Source: Capitulum mitella (Eukaryota > Arthropoda > Thecostraca > Pollicipedomorpha > Pollicipedidae). From it: DNA of 64,000 nucleotides. Below the pieces are notes generated by a model, which saw nothing but the letters and a program-made list of their open reading frames with translations, did no database searches and had not been told where the DNA came from. The stretch spans positions 11,968,393-12,032,392 of the forward strand of contig CP099851.1 in assembly GCA_030062745.1 (NCBI GenBank). The letters run 5' to 3'. Of the stretch, positions 32,704 through 45,320 are shown piece after piece. How positions within the stretch are numbered: position 1 is the stretch's first letter; each line of letters opens with the position of its first letter. The position numbers were made by a program, and so were the translations under genes.

Positions 32704-34767
32704 CAAGGACTCGCGGAGTGGCGAACGGTTGGCGGTACCCTCAGTTTTCCCACGCCACCGAGAGTTCGTTGGGACTTCTGATACAGACAGATACCTGATC
32801 TCTGGCTAAATGCGGTCTTGCATGGAACAACTGAGAACTCCGGCAAACCTCGTGAGGATCATCGCTACCAAACTTGGATGGAATGCTCAGGATACAAAAG
32901 CTAGGCTTATCATGGTTGATTTAGACCAGAAGTAAGCCGATCGCGAACGGGAATTTAGAACGTTCACCCGAGAGCAATGCGCCTGGTTTATTTCGACAGC
33001 GCCTAGAGGGAAAGCACAAGATCGCGAGACTTCTTTGCTGCCACACGAGGCGTTAGGCCACAATGTCATCCTACAGGAAGAACACTTCTGCTTCGAAAAG
33101 CTGTTGCCAGAGTCGATGATGACGAGATGAATCGCTGCTAAGCTCCTTACAGTGAAAGCAGGGAAGTGAAGTGGAGCTGGCTTGCACTGATGCAGTTTTT
33201 TTTTCGTCGAGGCGTTTCAGAACGGTAATCCACGTGCCCAGCCGGCCAGACTGGAGATCAGAAATACTGGTGTCGGAAGCATTATGCCAGACTACCTGGT
33301 GAATGAATGCTGAATGCTGTGCTGAGCATGGAGGCTGAATACTCCGCATTAAGCCGAACCTCTGCAGCAGTCCAAACATTCTACTGTCGGTTGCTTTCAA
33401 AGTTCAGTTCCTATTGATCCATGGTTTCAGTGAAATTCCCAAGACAAGCATATACATAAGAATAAACATAAGCGTTAGCATATACCTAAGTACATGCCAT
33501 ATCCTTAGGCGCACAGGCTACTGAGGATATCGACAGCACAAGTATGTTTATAAATAAATGGCGAAAGACATAGTCAACGTAAGTAACGAAAGATCAAGCG
33601 CAATTTGAGACTAACCACGCTGTCACTTTTCATCACATTCTGTTAAGCTTTAAATTGGGTTTCACCGCATTCAGATCAAATGTCATCCCTGTTGCACAGT
33701 AGAGCGTAGAGGGCCAGCTGGAAGAACAAAGTCAAACCACAATAGAGTAGCATGCTTCATTCGTGCTCGTTTACAGATAATGCTTGATGCCATGTCTCCC
33801 TTCGTGGCACTGGCTCCTCTGAGGCAGTGCATGTCGAACGTCTCTCCACAGTCGCCCGCTAAACTCAGCTCCCAAAATCGGGCACGACTCCCACAATGCC
33901 TCAGATTTCCGCGGCATCTCTGCTTCCTGGGATTTGTAATCACACACCACGAACACAGTCACACGTCCGAACCAGTTGTGCCGACGACTCAACTGTGGAT
34001 GGTCCCCTCAAGTCGTGTGTTGCCAGCAGCTACCAAGGTGACTGTCGGTACGAAAACCTACCCTGCCGTCTCGCGTCAGAAAATTGCCATCTTGTCTCGG
34101 CAGAGACCCCAGATGTTACGCCTCAAGCGCAAGCCTTTCTGGGCTGAAAAACGACACCATGTGGCCTCTTTGTCGACTTGTTTGGGCCAAGGCTGTTGCC
34201 GGCGTTCATATCGCGTTTGACACGCTTCGTGATGAGCCCGATAGGTGGCTCAGACGGTTATCCAATCACGATGAGCGTTAGTTGCGTATCGGCTAACCAG
34301 GGAAGACCCATGCACGCACGGTAGAAGCGACCTAAAATCTTCATCACGAGGTCAAGACCAGTGCTAATGTGAAAGCGCATTACAAGAGACTAATTTTGTC
34401 GTTTTTATCTGCATTGCTTTGGATTGCTACAATGGATGTAGGATGCATGAGGATGAGACTATATACCTGCACACCACTGCATACCTTGGTAATCATTCCT
34501 CTTTATTTGCCACCTACTGTTTTTCTAAGTGGCAATGATCTTTGTAGTGAATGCTTCTCCGAGTTGGTTTCTCCGAAACCCGCTCTGTCTTCATGTTCGA
34601 ATTACAGTTTCCCTCCGCAACGGGTTCACACTGAGATCTGAGACTTGAATTCAGGACGTCATTCTTGTCCCTTGGCCCGCATTCAAACGATGTCGTGTTG
34701 CATGCCTTCCCAAAGCAGACATGTCACGTGCCTGTGGTCAAGGGAGCGAGGGACCCAGACTGGTTCG

Positions 34768-34845
34768 TGGTCAGGAGACCAGGAGACCCGCGCTCGTCCG
34801 TAGTGAGGAGACCAGGAGACCCGTGTTCGTCTGTGGTCAGGAGAG
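34768..34845. repeat. 33-base tandem repeat, 2.3 copies
   Basis: Units begin TGGTCAGGAGACCAGGAGAC at 34768, TAGTGAGGAGACCAGGAGAC at 34801 and TGGTCAGGAGAG at 34834. Confidence 0.8.
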
Positions 34846-35937
34846 ATTCTCTCCAGCTCCCTACGTCCCCAGGCGAAGGCGGCGGACCACAGCATTTTGG
34901 CGAAGCATCGATGGTTGCCCGCCAGTCATTTTCCATGAAAATAGCCTACGCTGAATCACCAGTCGTTGCTCGTTTTTAGAGCTGCATGACCTATAGATGA
35001 AACGACAATGAATTTGCACACCATCCATCCCTCATGAAACTCCAAAAAGCGGAAAACGTCTGAAAATCTCATTATTATGGCCCAAAGCGACAAAAATACA
35101 CCTTGACTATGTTTTGGCATTCAGCACTCAGTTTCGGCTGAAAACTTAATGGGAACAGGAGGCTAACAAAAGCTTATGGTCCTGCCTGAGAACCACAACA
35201 ATTAAGCCCTGGTCTCACGCTGCCGGCTGCAGAGGTGACGAACGACATCCTCTGCCGCGCCACTCACAGCAGCGGGTTTTGGCGGCGAATTTCCGCAGCC
35301 TCACGCGATGACGCAACAGACGTGACCGCAGTGGAGTCCACAGTAAGGCTCAGGATGCCCTGCATCGGACAAAGGCTGCGGAGTCAGGGTCAGCCCCGTC
35401 ACGGTTGCTGTTGACCTCGCACGCGAAGGGAAACGACCGATGACCGTTGCGTGTGCACTCACATGAATGCCTAACGAGCCTGCTTTCAAGCAGAAGCGGG
35501 CCGTTTGCCGCCCCCGTTTAGTGAGTCGACATTTCGAGGTCTGTATCTGGAATCAGCCGGACGCCCCTCACCCACTGGCGTCGGAAAACTAATGCGGGGC
35601 TAAATAGCTGAAATATATGTAAAGTGTGCAAGTGATCTGTGCAATATGTATGGAAAATAAGATCTTCGTAAAGCTACGCAGTGCGAGAAACTTTGAAACA
35701 TAAAATGGCGACGATTTAAGGTAAGAATGACTTGAAAAAAGAAAAATGAGAGGTCCAGCCTGGCCAACAAAAATTTTCAAGCTAGTAAGGTCGTTGACAT
35801 ATGGTACTGCACGATGCGTAATTGGAAAACAGCCCTGTTCTTCCGTAGTATTGAATTATCATTTGCAAAGCAGTCGCCTGCACACCTGCCTACCATGGAA
35901 CTGTTCCGGAGTCATGATATGCGCTTCGACGTTTATG

Positions 35938-35959
35938 GTATATATATATATATATATAT
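35938..35959. repeat. (TA)n microsatellite
   Basis: Uninterrupted TA dinucleotides. Confidence 0.85.
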
Positions 35960-36296
35960 TGTTTTTCTTCGAAAGCTCCTTCCCCAGTTGATACAGTAAT
36001 CAAAAGTATGGATGCAGGCAAAGTTTCTTCTGTCAGTTTATGGATAGAGAACAGGTGTGTGCCCATCCGGCTGAAAACGAGTAAACTGTTGTATTTTCAA
36101 GCCTATCAAACTGGCCTAGTGGGAATACTTTTTTGATAAATCTGATCTGGGTAGTTGCTGGTATGATGCTTTGTTATGGTGTGGCGTCACTGGCCCGGCA
36201 GAAACCTAGGTGTCGCGCCACGCCAGAAATTTTTTGTGTATTATTGATTTCACAGCATTGTTAACACTTGCCACATATTCAGTGTAAAAAATGTGT

Positions 36297-36355
36297 ATGT
36301 ATGTATGTATATAAAATATATATATATTTATGTACATATGTATATAAAAATGTGT
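36297..36355. repeat. AT-rich microsatellite (ATGT/TATA)
   Basis: GTATGTATGTATGTATATAAAATATATATATA and following TATGTATATA units. Confidence 0.75.
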
Positions 36356-38241
36356 AATGTGTAAAAAAAGTGTAAAAAACCACAGACACTTCAGAGCTGG
36401 CGTATCAGGCCTCACAACTACTCGCACTGGGTTCGAGACCAGCGTCCTCCACGCCGAACGTTTGCACACTGCGGACACTACGCACAGGGAGCGGCTGTAC
36501 CTCTCGGCTAGAATACACCAGCTGGAACACCGAGTAGTGACTTGGAACCCAACCAAAGATTGCGAGAAAGAGCGTCGCCCACGTCAGATTAAGGCATTTC
36601 GTGACGGGCCAACATCACCAGCCCGTGATATATCAGGTACCAGCCGCCTACTCTCGTCTGACGCTTGGCTTTTAGCTACTTTAATTAAAAAAAACACCGG
36701 CACTTTTGAAAACGGCAAATGACGTCGATAAAGTGCCTTCACTTTTCATGAAACTTTTTCCCGTTTTTTTTATCTAAATGCATGGTTTTTCCTGTTTATA
36801 ATGTTGAATCATCTGTCGTTTAAGCGCAGCCGGTTTTATGCCTTCGATGTCACCCCCGACTTTGTAGGTTACAATAGACTGATTGAATATCAGTATTATT
36901 AGATTAACCACAGAGGGTGCTGAGCAGAAACCAAACAAAACGGTATCTGCCTTATGAAAATGTGAAGGAAACTGAAAACCTTTAGCTTATGCGGAGCATA
37001 CTCTCATAAGGTTCACGGCGTTCCCCATTTTCCTTGTTTGTCACAAGTATCTGTGTAGCATGATGTACCTAGTTCTGTTGTTTGCTTGTTTGGGATGATG
37101 ACGTTTGAAGAGTTATGTTGTTTATAGTATTGTATGTTTACAGAAACCGGCATAATGATGCATGGGAATAGCATGTGCTCCAGTGCATGCTGCATACCTT
37201 TATCAGAGCAAGAATATATCTGCGTGCTTAACTGAAGCGTTTTGCCGCTTTGTAAGATCTGAATGGGTATGGCCGCTACGTAGGTTTAGTGCTCAGGCAT
37301 TCGTAAAAGAAGTGGGCAAAATCTTGAATGCCATTACAGAACTGACCTAATGGATTATCTGCTACCTACTTGTTCTTTATGAAGAATATCTATATAATAA
37401 AAAGAATGATTACTGTCTTTTATGAATCTCTATTTCGGGATATACCTTTGAACGATCCTATGATGCAACGACTTCATCTTTGTACGAGTAGAATGCGTAC
37501 ATTGATAGGGAACCGTGAAGGTTGCTTCCAGATTCTTGCCTTCTGACCTTTCGCTGAGCAGCCTGGTCTGGGTTGGTGGAGCACGTTTTTGAAGGATGTG
37601 TGAATATAAGTGTTGACCTGGTAATTTTTTCGGTTTAATTTGTTTCCCACCTATCGAGACCGAAACCAACTCAGTGCCGTTTGTTTCTCTAAAATTCTGT
37701 ATCTGTTCTCGCCGCAGCCACATTCTGGGGTAATGTTAGGCATACGGTTTAGTCAACCTCATCCCTAAGAGGGACTATTGCCGGCTAGTGTTAACAATAA
37801 ACACCCGAAAACAATTGATAATGAAAAAGCATAGCCTGTGCCATTGATTCCGTGTCGAAAATTTTACTCGCCGTTGCCTACTGAGAAGGGGAGGGACGTT
37901 TACCGCCCCCCCGCACATTTCTCAGATACCTCCCAAAAAATAAACGCAGCATCCTGAAACTTTTACTGTTTTTTTTTTACATTGATTGTACACAAGCTGA
38001 CAAAAACAATCGGGACAAGGTCATCCCGGGTCACGGCGGAATGACTTCACATACGGACCACCATTTTTTTTAGAGATGTTACGTTCAATTTTACCTCGCA
38101 GCCATATTGCCGGTGTTCTTACAATGCATAGTGACTCTAGTTGCATACACATCAGCATCAACTGAGCGCTCAATATACATACAGCACCATTGGTATCATG
38201 TTAGGTCATCATTGCTCAAATATGGATTTTCCACTTTCCGG

Positions 38242-38321
38242 GTCCATATCTGAGTCCATATCCTACATAATATCATAATATCCATATCCTACATAACATC
38301 CATATCACAGTCCATATCCTG
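38242..38321. repeat. Short imperfect tandem repeat
   Basis: GTCCATATC/TCCATATCCTACATAA occurs five times in 80 bases with variable spacing. Confidence 0.6.
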
Positions 38322-38999
38322 CAAACGGGCCTGAATAAACTGATTTTTAGATGCAGCCAGACAGATTATCAAATTTTCTTGCGAGACGCTGCACATACAA
38401 CTTACGCAGAACTCTCTTGCAAATATGCGACATTTTTTGTAGTGCAACATTTGGCGGGTTTATGCAGATTTTAGGTCGGCGAGTAAACTCGTGGCGTCCG
38501 TTTGATGCTCTGGATGACCGGTGTGAAGATACTGTCCTTGGCACGTCGCGCGACATTCCGTGAAAATGTGCAATATTGGCCAGACTGACTTTCAGGGTCA
38601 TCCAGAGGTGGCAGATGGAGCTCATAAGAGTGCTCGTGATATTCCGAGTCTGAAAGTACAACACGTTGCAATGTTGCATAGGTACGGTTACTGCGGACAT
38701 TTCAAGGGCTTAACCCAACCGAAAGTTCTTTGAAAGTATCTTTTTGAGAACTTCCGTCAGATGGGCCAAGAAACATGGATTGCATGACCTGTTACCATGG
38801 GCGTCAAGTCTGACCTAGCCCTGTGGCCTTGATCTTTGGTGATCTTGGGTCAGGTGGCGCTCGGAATATGAGACCAAGCTACCAGGGGTACATTGCAATG
38901 CGGACTTTAGTTTCGGTGTACTTTTCATTGTTATCAAGCACCTCCACCATGCATTACCACAGCCAGGCTAGTCTTGCACTTTGCGACTTTACCCGAGCT

Positions 39000-40400
39000 C
39001 TCGAGGATTGTGAGCGACTTGTCTTCATCTAGAGCTGTTGGTCTCGATGATGTGCCGCTGCCACTAAAAATCCGTTCCGCTGTCGCAGGACTTCTTTAGT
39101 CAACATTTTTATTGCCACTTGCGTTTTCCCTGCTTCCGGAAGATAGTTTCATTTCATACCCTTCACAAGTCTGTTCCTCGCAACGCTGCTAACAATTTTA
39201 GGCCCACATTAGTTTTATCTGTTTCGCGGGAAACATGAGAAAAAGTTATACGTATAAAGTCGTCGGCCGACCTCGTCGCTGACGGTCTCTCCTTACCACC
39301 TTCACAACGTGCGGAACGCTGCGGTCGACGCTGTGGAGTGGACGACACGTCAGATCGGTGCAGGACATGTCGCTGTTTCGCCGTCGGCCATAGTCGAGCT
39401 TTTGACTGCGTTGACCACGGCGTCCTCCTGACCAAGCTGCAATGGTACGATATCAGTCAATGATGGTTCCGGAGTTACTTTGGTGGACGGCGGCAGGTGG
39501 TGAGAGGTGGTTTATTATCCCTTCCCTTGTCCCACGTTGTCCCTCAGATGTCTCCCACGGTGGGCTCAGTCCTCTTCAGCATCTTCACGAACGATCTTCC
39601 ATCCCACCTGCCGCATGGGAACCTGATGTCCCACGCCGACGATAGCTGGTTCTCGACTCAGCGCACCCCGACCACCTGTCCATCCTAAAGTTCTGACAGG
39701 AGGAAACCACTCGCACAGTCCAGTCCTACTTTACTGCCAATTTGATACTGCCAATGAAGATGGACCCCGCCAAGACTACCCTCCTCCTAGTCGGCACACC
39801 CAGGCCATTGAAGAAAAATCGCATCCCTTCATCTTAACATCTTCAGTCATATTGTACCTCCTTGCCGTCCGTGAAGATGTTGGGATTTACGATCGACCAC
39901 ATCCTGTCCTGGGAGGAGCACATATTTCAGTTAGTTATAAGTACAACTTCATTCTGTTTTGTCTGTATACAATTCGTCACCATCTCACACCCGAGACCCG
40001 CAAACTTCTCATCCCGGCCCATGTTTTTTTTTTCTCACATCATCACTGCCTGCCATCCTAGGGCGGGGCCGCCGCCTGCTACCTCAGCCGGGTGCAAAAG
40101 GTCGTGAATTTCGCGGCCGGGGTCGTCTCGGGGACGCGGGACGGAGATCACCGATCTTAGAGTCCCTGGGTTGGCGCGACATGTGTGAATCTGTCACGCA
40201 CCGCTACCGCACTGGCGTCTTCAGGGCCCGGGATGACTCCGCGCCCCGTTGGCGGTCCGGTCGCTGTTCACCCCTCGCGCCGCTGTGAGTGAGCGCGGCA
40301 CGAGGTCGGCGGTGGTCAACGCTTTGGAGCTTTCCGCCTTCGCTTTGTCGCGCAGGATCTAGGTTACCAGAAAGAGCGGAGTAACTTTCTACATGGCAAA
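39000..40400 (+). pseudogene. Decayed LINE (non-LTR retrotransposon) reverse transcriptase
   Basis: Translated pieces in shifting plus-strand frames read in the order of a Jockey/CR1-like reverse transcriptase: AVGLDDVPLPLKIRSAVAG (about 39025-39090), FDCVDHGVLLTKLQWYDIS (from 39401), then VLFSIFTNDLPSHLPHGNL and SHADDSWF (the YADD palm motif, with Tyr changed to His at 39632), and after about 40060 a tail with SPILESLGWRDM and a VFRARDD-like piece typical of the thumb and 3' region. Many stops and shifts break it, and only part of a LINE is present: no endonuclease domain was recognised. It is an old, dead 5'-truncated copy with no role in host biology that I can see. The clade is uncertain. 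Confidence 0.75.
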
Positions 40401-43114
40401 TGGAGCCATAGCTTCTCGGGAATAAGAAAAAATAAAATACCCCTTCTACGTTGCCAAGAAGCCGCTCCTGATCCTTATTTTCACTGAAATACATGGTATT
40501 TGATCCTGATGCATGTGAAACTAACAAAACCAATCACAGAGATCCAGATGTCTGTTAAGCGCCTTCGATGTGTTCCCTAAAATCGACGCCTGGAGACGCC
40601 CTGGCAGCAGATATTGGTGAACTGTATGCGTAAATTAGGACATATATGTCTGCATCACAAGTTAGCTTTGTTTTATGGAAACAATTAGTCGTACATTGTA
40701 AAGAATAGGAAAATATAAATACCATATTTTACATGCCCCTGAGTCCACCACTGATCAATGTTTTTCTTAAAGAAATACCTGAAACTGCACAGATTACAAA
40801 CATTTAAATCCACTGAGTCCCCTGCAACATTATAAAGGACATCAAAGTAGTTGATGAACTCGTCAAAATGCGCGATTTCCAGAAAGCGCGATATTTTCAA
40901 ACGTGCCTCCGTGAAGGTGTCCTGGAACAGCCTTTGGAAGACGCAGACTTTTACAGTTTTGTCACAACATGTGAAAAGCATGTTTAAAAAAGGCACCAAG
41001 TTTTGTGAAGCTACCCGCAAATGCCCGGGAATGGTGAATGAAAAACCAGAGGAGAGCAGAGTCTGCCCATCCTTCCAGCATGGAATAGGATTAGGGATAT
41101 ATTTTGACAAAGTCCAATTAAGTTCAATAAAAAATAAACGGCCTAACTCGGCCATAAACGCCATTTGGTGGCAAATAACTTCGCAACCAGTATGACGTTT
41201 TTCAAGTATGACGTTTTTCGACACCACCTAGCCTTGTTATTTCGGACCTTTGCATTTTCTTCTTGAATGTGTTGGCTTGGAAGTTTTGTTGTTGTCATGG
41301 CTATTCAAGGTTGCATTTTTTTGCCTTTGCATTTTTGCTAGTTTGTTTTTAAGCACTTTACAATGATAGGAAACCAAAGCAACGCAAAAAAACAAAACAG
41401 AAACAAAACCAAAAAGTGTAACATAATGTAACAAAGCGAAAAACTGTCCAGCAATGCATCAAAATATTCTTAATTTTTTTAAAGGAACGCGGTATATCTC
41501 GCACTTCACGTGTACCACAAAGCTTCCTACTCCACACGGTTAATATGCCACAAATTTGCTTTATTATGAGCTGTTGTGCAAACTCTGATCTGATCTGGAA
41601 TAATCTGAATCCTAGGTTATTAAAGCACCGGAAGCTATGAACATCAAAGGCATTACCCATACTGTCACCCAGTTTGTCGGTGTACAGTATTTGACATCCG
41701 CTGTCAGATAATTTTCATGATGGTGAATATTGCACCAACACTGTCCAACGCAGGGCCTTTGGGTGAGTAAATTGAATGAATAGGTATTACAATTCAGTGT
41801 CGGAAATGTCAGTGTACCGTAATCATCTGTATTTCTGTACATCACCATGGAACATTTTTATGGTTAGCGTAAGAATTGATTTGCTTTTTATTTTCTTTAT
41901 GTGTTAAAGGCAATATGTTTTCAATGTTCCTTGCGTTTCTTCTGCTTGTGACATTTGGTTTTGTTGTAATGTTTTTTTCTTTTGATTTTGTTTTGATGTG
42001 TTACATGCATGAACAATAAATTGCTCTTCGCCTGGAAAAAACAGCCCAATAAAAAGTCTGTAGAGTCAAACACGACCATCGTGATGTACGTCATAACATT
42101 TGTTTCATTTTTTCAAAGAAAATGTTTTGACGTTTAGTGAAATATGTAGCCAGTTTACACACATACGCACACAAGAGCGTTATGATAAGAAATGTAAAGC
42201 ACCGCTAACCCATTGGCCCTTGTCTTTGGAACCAACCTAAACATGGAACCTAGTGAACAATGTTACGCTTTTTGGGTCATGCAGCAGTCTTCGGATAGGA
42301 ACTATGTCAAAGAGTCAATGGTAATAGTAGCCTTTGTAAAACATGGCAACAGTCATCATAGTTTTAAACAAAAATCGCTGCAGGAGAAAGGGCCTGATAT
42401 GAACTGACAAGAAACTACCGTATGGGACAAGCAGAAAAATGATTTTGCAAGAAATGATCAATAAACAACGAAATGGGAACGATCAACGGGCGTTTTTGCG
42501 TAGTAAAATCCAAAGGCTCGTCGCAGAACGCTTCGAGATTGATTCGAGGTTGAGGCCTCTCAGGTTTAAGTGGTCACTAGCCCATTGGTCGTTCCCAAGA
42601 TAATTTCTGTAAACGGAGAAACAGATAAGATCGCTGGCTTGGAAGGTTTTATAAACGCCAAAATATCCCAAAATCAGCCGCAGCAGGTAAATTACTCATT
42701 ACCTGGGTGTTCATTCATGGTCCAAGCAAAAGGTTTCCAAAACCCTTGTGACGATGTTTACGGGATCACCTTGCTCACAGTACGTAATAAACATTTCTGA
42801 CAGAGGCATCAGCCGTTGTGCCAGAGATCGCAGATGCCACCACTTTCCGTCCAACTCGCCCTTGATAAGATCTTTCAAAACCACGAACTGCATCGTTCCC
42901 ATTTTACGCCCATGCTAGCGACATGCCTTGCTCAAATTCCGCTGGGGAATTGGCTACGCAAGGAAGAAAAGTAACGCTGGCTCATATTTCAACGTCCCGT
43001 CGGGCGTGTTATGACGTTCGTTGCACGGCGACGCCGAAAACATCCCAGCCATTCAACTGCTAGTCAGACGCTCGAATCACAGTCGCGGCAGGTGGCTGGT
43101 TTGGGCACATTCAC
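40401..43114. other. Non-coding region upstream of cuticle gene A
   Basis: AT-rich. Contains the right-end fragment of an R-family repeat (40985-41095). Frames such as 40685-41227 (minus) overlap that repeat and are not genes. At 41186-41216 the unit AGTATGACGTTTTTC is repeated. No other feature recognised. Confidence 0.4.
40985..41095 (+). mobile_element. R-family right-end fragment (R7)
   Basis: CACCAAGTTTTGTGAAGCTAC, then a GGAATGGTGAATGAAAAACC block and the end GGAATAGGATTAGG, follow the order of the R-family right end (CCAAGTTTCGTGAAGCTGCG, GGAATTGGCAAGCAAAAAACC, GGGAATAGGGTTAAGG). The rest of the element is not seen. Confidence 0.5.
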
Positions 43115-43253
43115 GCCCGGTGGTTTCCAAATCTGCCCGGATGGGTGGCAGAGCGTCATGGTCGCCTCGTCGAGTCGAGTCGAGCCCGAGAGGTCGAGAG
43201 ACAGCTGACTGCCGGCAATAAAAACCGGCCGGTGTCCACCGGTGGGCATCAGT
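43115..43253 (+). promoter_or_regulatory. Promoter of cuticle gene A
   Basis: TATA element AATAAAAA at 43217-43224 and initiator TCAGT at 43249-43253, with the +1 A at 43251, about 32 bases downstream, the standard arthropod spacing. Upstream, 43115-43216 is conserved with the promoters at 49029 and 61181: GGTGGTTTCCAAATCTGCC, GTCATGGTCGCCTCG and GACAGCTGACTGCCG, the last holding a CAGCTG E-box. The 5' leader would be 27 bases. Confidence 0.75.
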
Positions 43254-43277
43254 CTCCGACACAGTCCAGCAGCAGAC

Positions 43278-44414
43278 ATGCAGCTGGTGCGTGCGCGGAA
43301 GTGGGGCGACCGACGAGTGGTGTTTTGAGATACCCACTTTTCTCGGTGAAATAGAGAACAGTTGTACCACCCTCATCTATGTTTATGATATTTCTTTCTT
43401 TCTAGAACCTTGAACGTGCACTTTTTCTGGATGTATTGACGCTTGCGTAAGAAATGCTGCCAAAAAATGAGCCACGTCTTTGCGGCAATATTCCAGCAGA
43501 TCAAGAAACAATTAAGCGGATCTATGGCCAAGAGAAAAAAACGCGCCTGAGTTTCAGATCGTAACAGGTCATCTTCGTCTGAGCAGGTCTTTGGGTAAAC
43601 CCAGCGTGTTCTCTTAATTTCAGTTCACGGTTGTCTTCCTCGTTGCCGCTGTTGCGGCTGCACCGCAGCCCCAGGACTTCATCCAGGACTTCAATCAGGA
43701 CTTTAACCAGGACTTCGGCGGCCAGCAGTTCATCAGTAGCGGACAGCCCGAGATCCGCATCCTCAGTCAGAAGTTTGACCAGGACATCAACGGAAACTAC
43801 GAGTACAGCTATGAACAGGACAACGGACAACGAGTAAGAAACCATGGATTTCGCAGAGTTACTCGTGTTTGGTAAATTTATTGCTCATTTTCTTGTCGCT
43901 TTCTAAATCATTTCGTTTTGGTGTGATTATTCCGCTGTCGTTTCAAGCTCGGAGAAATTTTATGAAACCGAAAAACCTCACAAGCTCTTTGGTATGCATA
44001 GATTTGTTCGATGCTTTTGTGTGCTTGCAGGTGATTGCCTTGTACATGGCCCTACCGTTCAATTTTACACAATGTACTGTTTTTCTCCATTAGGTAGAGG
44101 AAGTGGGTCAGGTACAGCCCGGGTCAGAGCCGGAAACTGGCAGCATCAGCCAACAGGGCAGCTACCAGTTTGTCGCCGACGACGGCCAGACCTACCAGGT
44201 CAGCTACGTGGCCGACGTGGGCGGCTTCCAGCCGCAGGGCGCCCACCTGCCGCAGCCGCCGGCTCAGATCCCCGAGTACGAACAGCTGAGACGGGACTAC
44301 CCGCAGCTGTTCTGGGCTGAAAATGGCGGAGCCGGCATCGTTCTGAACGATCAGCAGTTCAACCAGCCACAGTTTGTTGACTCGCAGTCGTTTATTGATC
44401 AGCAGTTCGTTTAA
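43278..44414 (+). CDS. RR-1 cuticle protein A, three exons
   Basis: Exons 43278-43286 (MQL), 43624-43833 and 44094-44414. Donors are CTG/GTGCGT and CGA/GTAAGA; acceptors are TTAATTTCAG and CTCCATTAG; both introns are phase 0 (337 and 260 bases). The protein has 179 residues: signal peptide MQLFTVVFLVAAVAAA (1-16), QDF repeats (about 21-35), then the RR-1 domain from [15 protein letters not shown] (59-73) over [20 protein letters not shown] (95-114) to [11 protein letters not shown] (116-126), then PEYEQLRRDYPQLFWAE and a Q/F-rich tail. It should be exported by epidermal cells and bind chitin. Within the RR core, the usual ADE.GF reads ADVGGF, an unusual change not shared by the paralogues. 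First of three tandem plus-strand genes. Confidence 0.9.
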
Positions 44415-44859
44415 CAACAGTGCGCCCACCAAGGCTCATTGGGTTATGCGAACAGCAAGCGAGTATTTAATTTCATGGTGTTCGTCGTTTCGCCACAGGT
44501 GACCTTTTGTTTTGTCTCCGACTTTAGTGCGTTAATGATATCGTAGTGGCTCTAGCTTCACGAAGATCCACTCGTATCTTTATGTATTCTGTCCTGGTAG
44601 GCACAGGATGCGCTTGATGTTTTGCACAAGTGTCAATCATACGTGTACCTACCTTGACTAGCCGTGGCTTGTTTGCATGTCTGTTATTGCGGACGTATCA
44701 ATATATGCGATCAGCTCATGTATCTTTATCTCTCTCATAGTCCCTTTTTCGTCCTGAGATATTTCGGTATGGCCAGATCTCAGATTTGATGAAGAGGAGC
44801 GGCGGTTGTCCTACCGATACGCACCGACCGGCAGTGAATTTTGCCGAGCAAATCTTCAA

Positions 44860-45320
44860 AGGGATCGAGAACCGCGACCGTGCGAAAAACCATGAGGTCG
44901 TGACTAGATGCCAATGAAGACCGCGAGGTACGCGGTACTCCCATCTCTGGAACTGTCAGTCACTTCCCAAGAACGGCGGTAACCAAAGAAACTGTTGGCA
45001 CTCATCAGTCTCAGGAACACAGCAACATGCTAGCAAACAAACGGGTGAACAGCTCGTTATCTATGAATGTTGGCAATGAACAGTTCGTTACGGTTTTCAG
45101 CCTTCGCTCCTTTGGCGAATGCCCGGCAGGATTTCGTTTGGTGGGAACCGATGTTTTTTTCCCGTTTACGTTTAAAAGCTGCAGGAAACAATCTTCCAAT
45201 CATCTCAACAATACTTTCATGTGTTCAGGTCTATTTCCCTGTTTTTTTTTTTTTGAGGAACAAATGCAAACCGTTTGCGCTGCGGCAATGATCTTTGTGA
45301 CATTTGTCACGTAATATTAT
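44860..45320 (+). repeat. Segmental duplication copy A, 3' flank block
   Basis: Shared by eye with 52200-52640 and 62940-63370; landmarks in order are GCGACCGT, TTAGCAAACAAACG, the CGTTTACGTTTAAA block and ACAAATGCAAACCG/ACAAACCGAGTGCACT. These blocks lie downstream of the three plus-strand cuticle genes at different distances (about 0.4, 1.9 and 0.4 kb). Confidence 0.55.

Larger units (their letters stand above)
32704..39000. other. Non-coding region with short repeats
   Basis: No gene supported on either strand. It contains a 33-base tandem repeat (34768-34845), AT microsatellites (35938-35959, 36297-36355), repeated TCCATATCCTACAT units (about 38242-38321), a GC-rich patch (about 35210-35480) and a G/C-tract remnant at 37875-37910 that may be a repeat end of the R/S type. 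Frames in 33683-34281 overlap on both strands and lack features. Confidence 0.4.

Noticed and set aside
33683-34281. Overlapping frames on both strands
   Set aside because: Several frames are open at once and none shows a family motif.
36400-36470. B-box-like GGGTTCGAGACC, considered as a tRNA gene
   Set aside because: Only the T-arm is plausible. No A-box at the right distance and no acceptor stem pairing.
40685-41227. 180-codon minus-strand frame
   Set aside because: It runs across the right-end fragment of an R-family repeat (40985-41095) and shows no domain.
43522-43845. Minus-strand frames opposite cuticle exon 2 (also 49247-49804 and 61659-61943)
   Set aside because: They are antisense to the QDF-repeat exons, whose repeated codons keep the opposite strand open.
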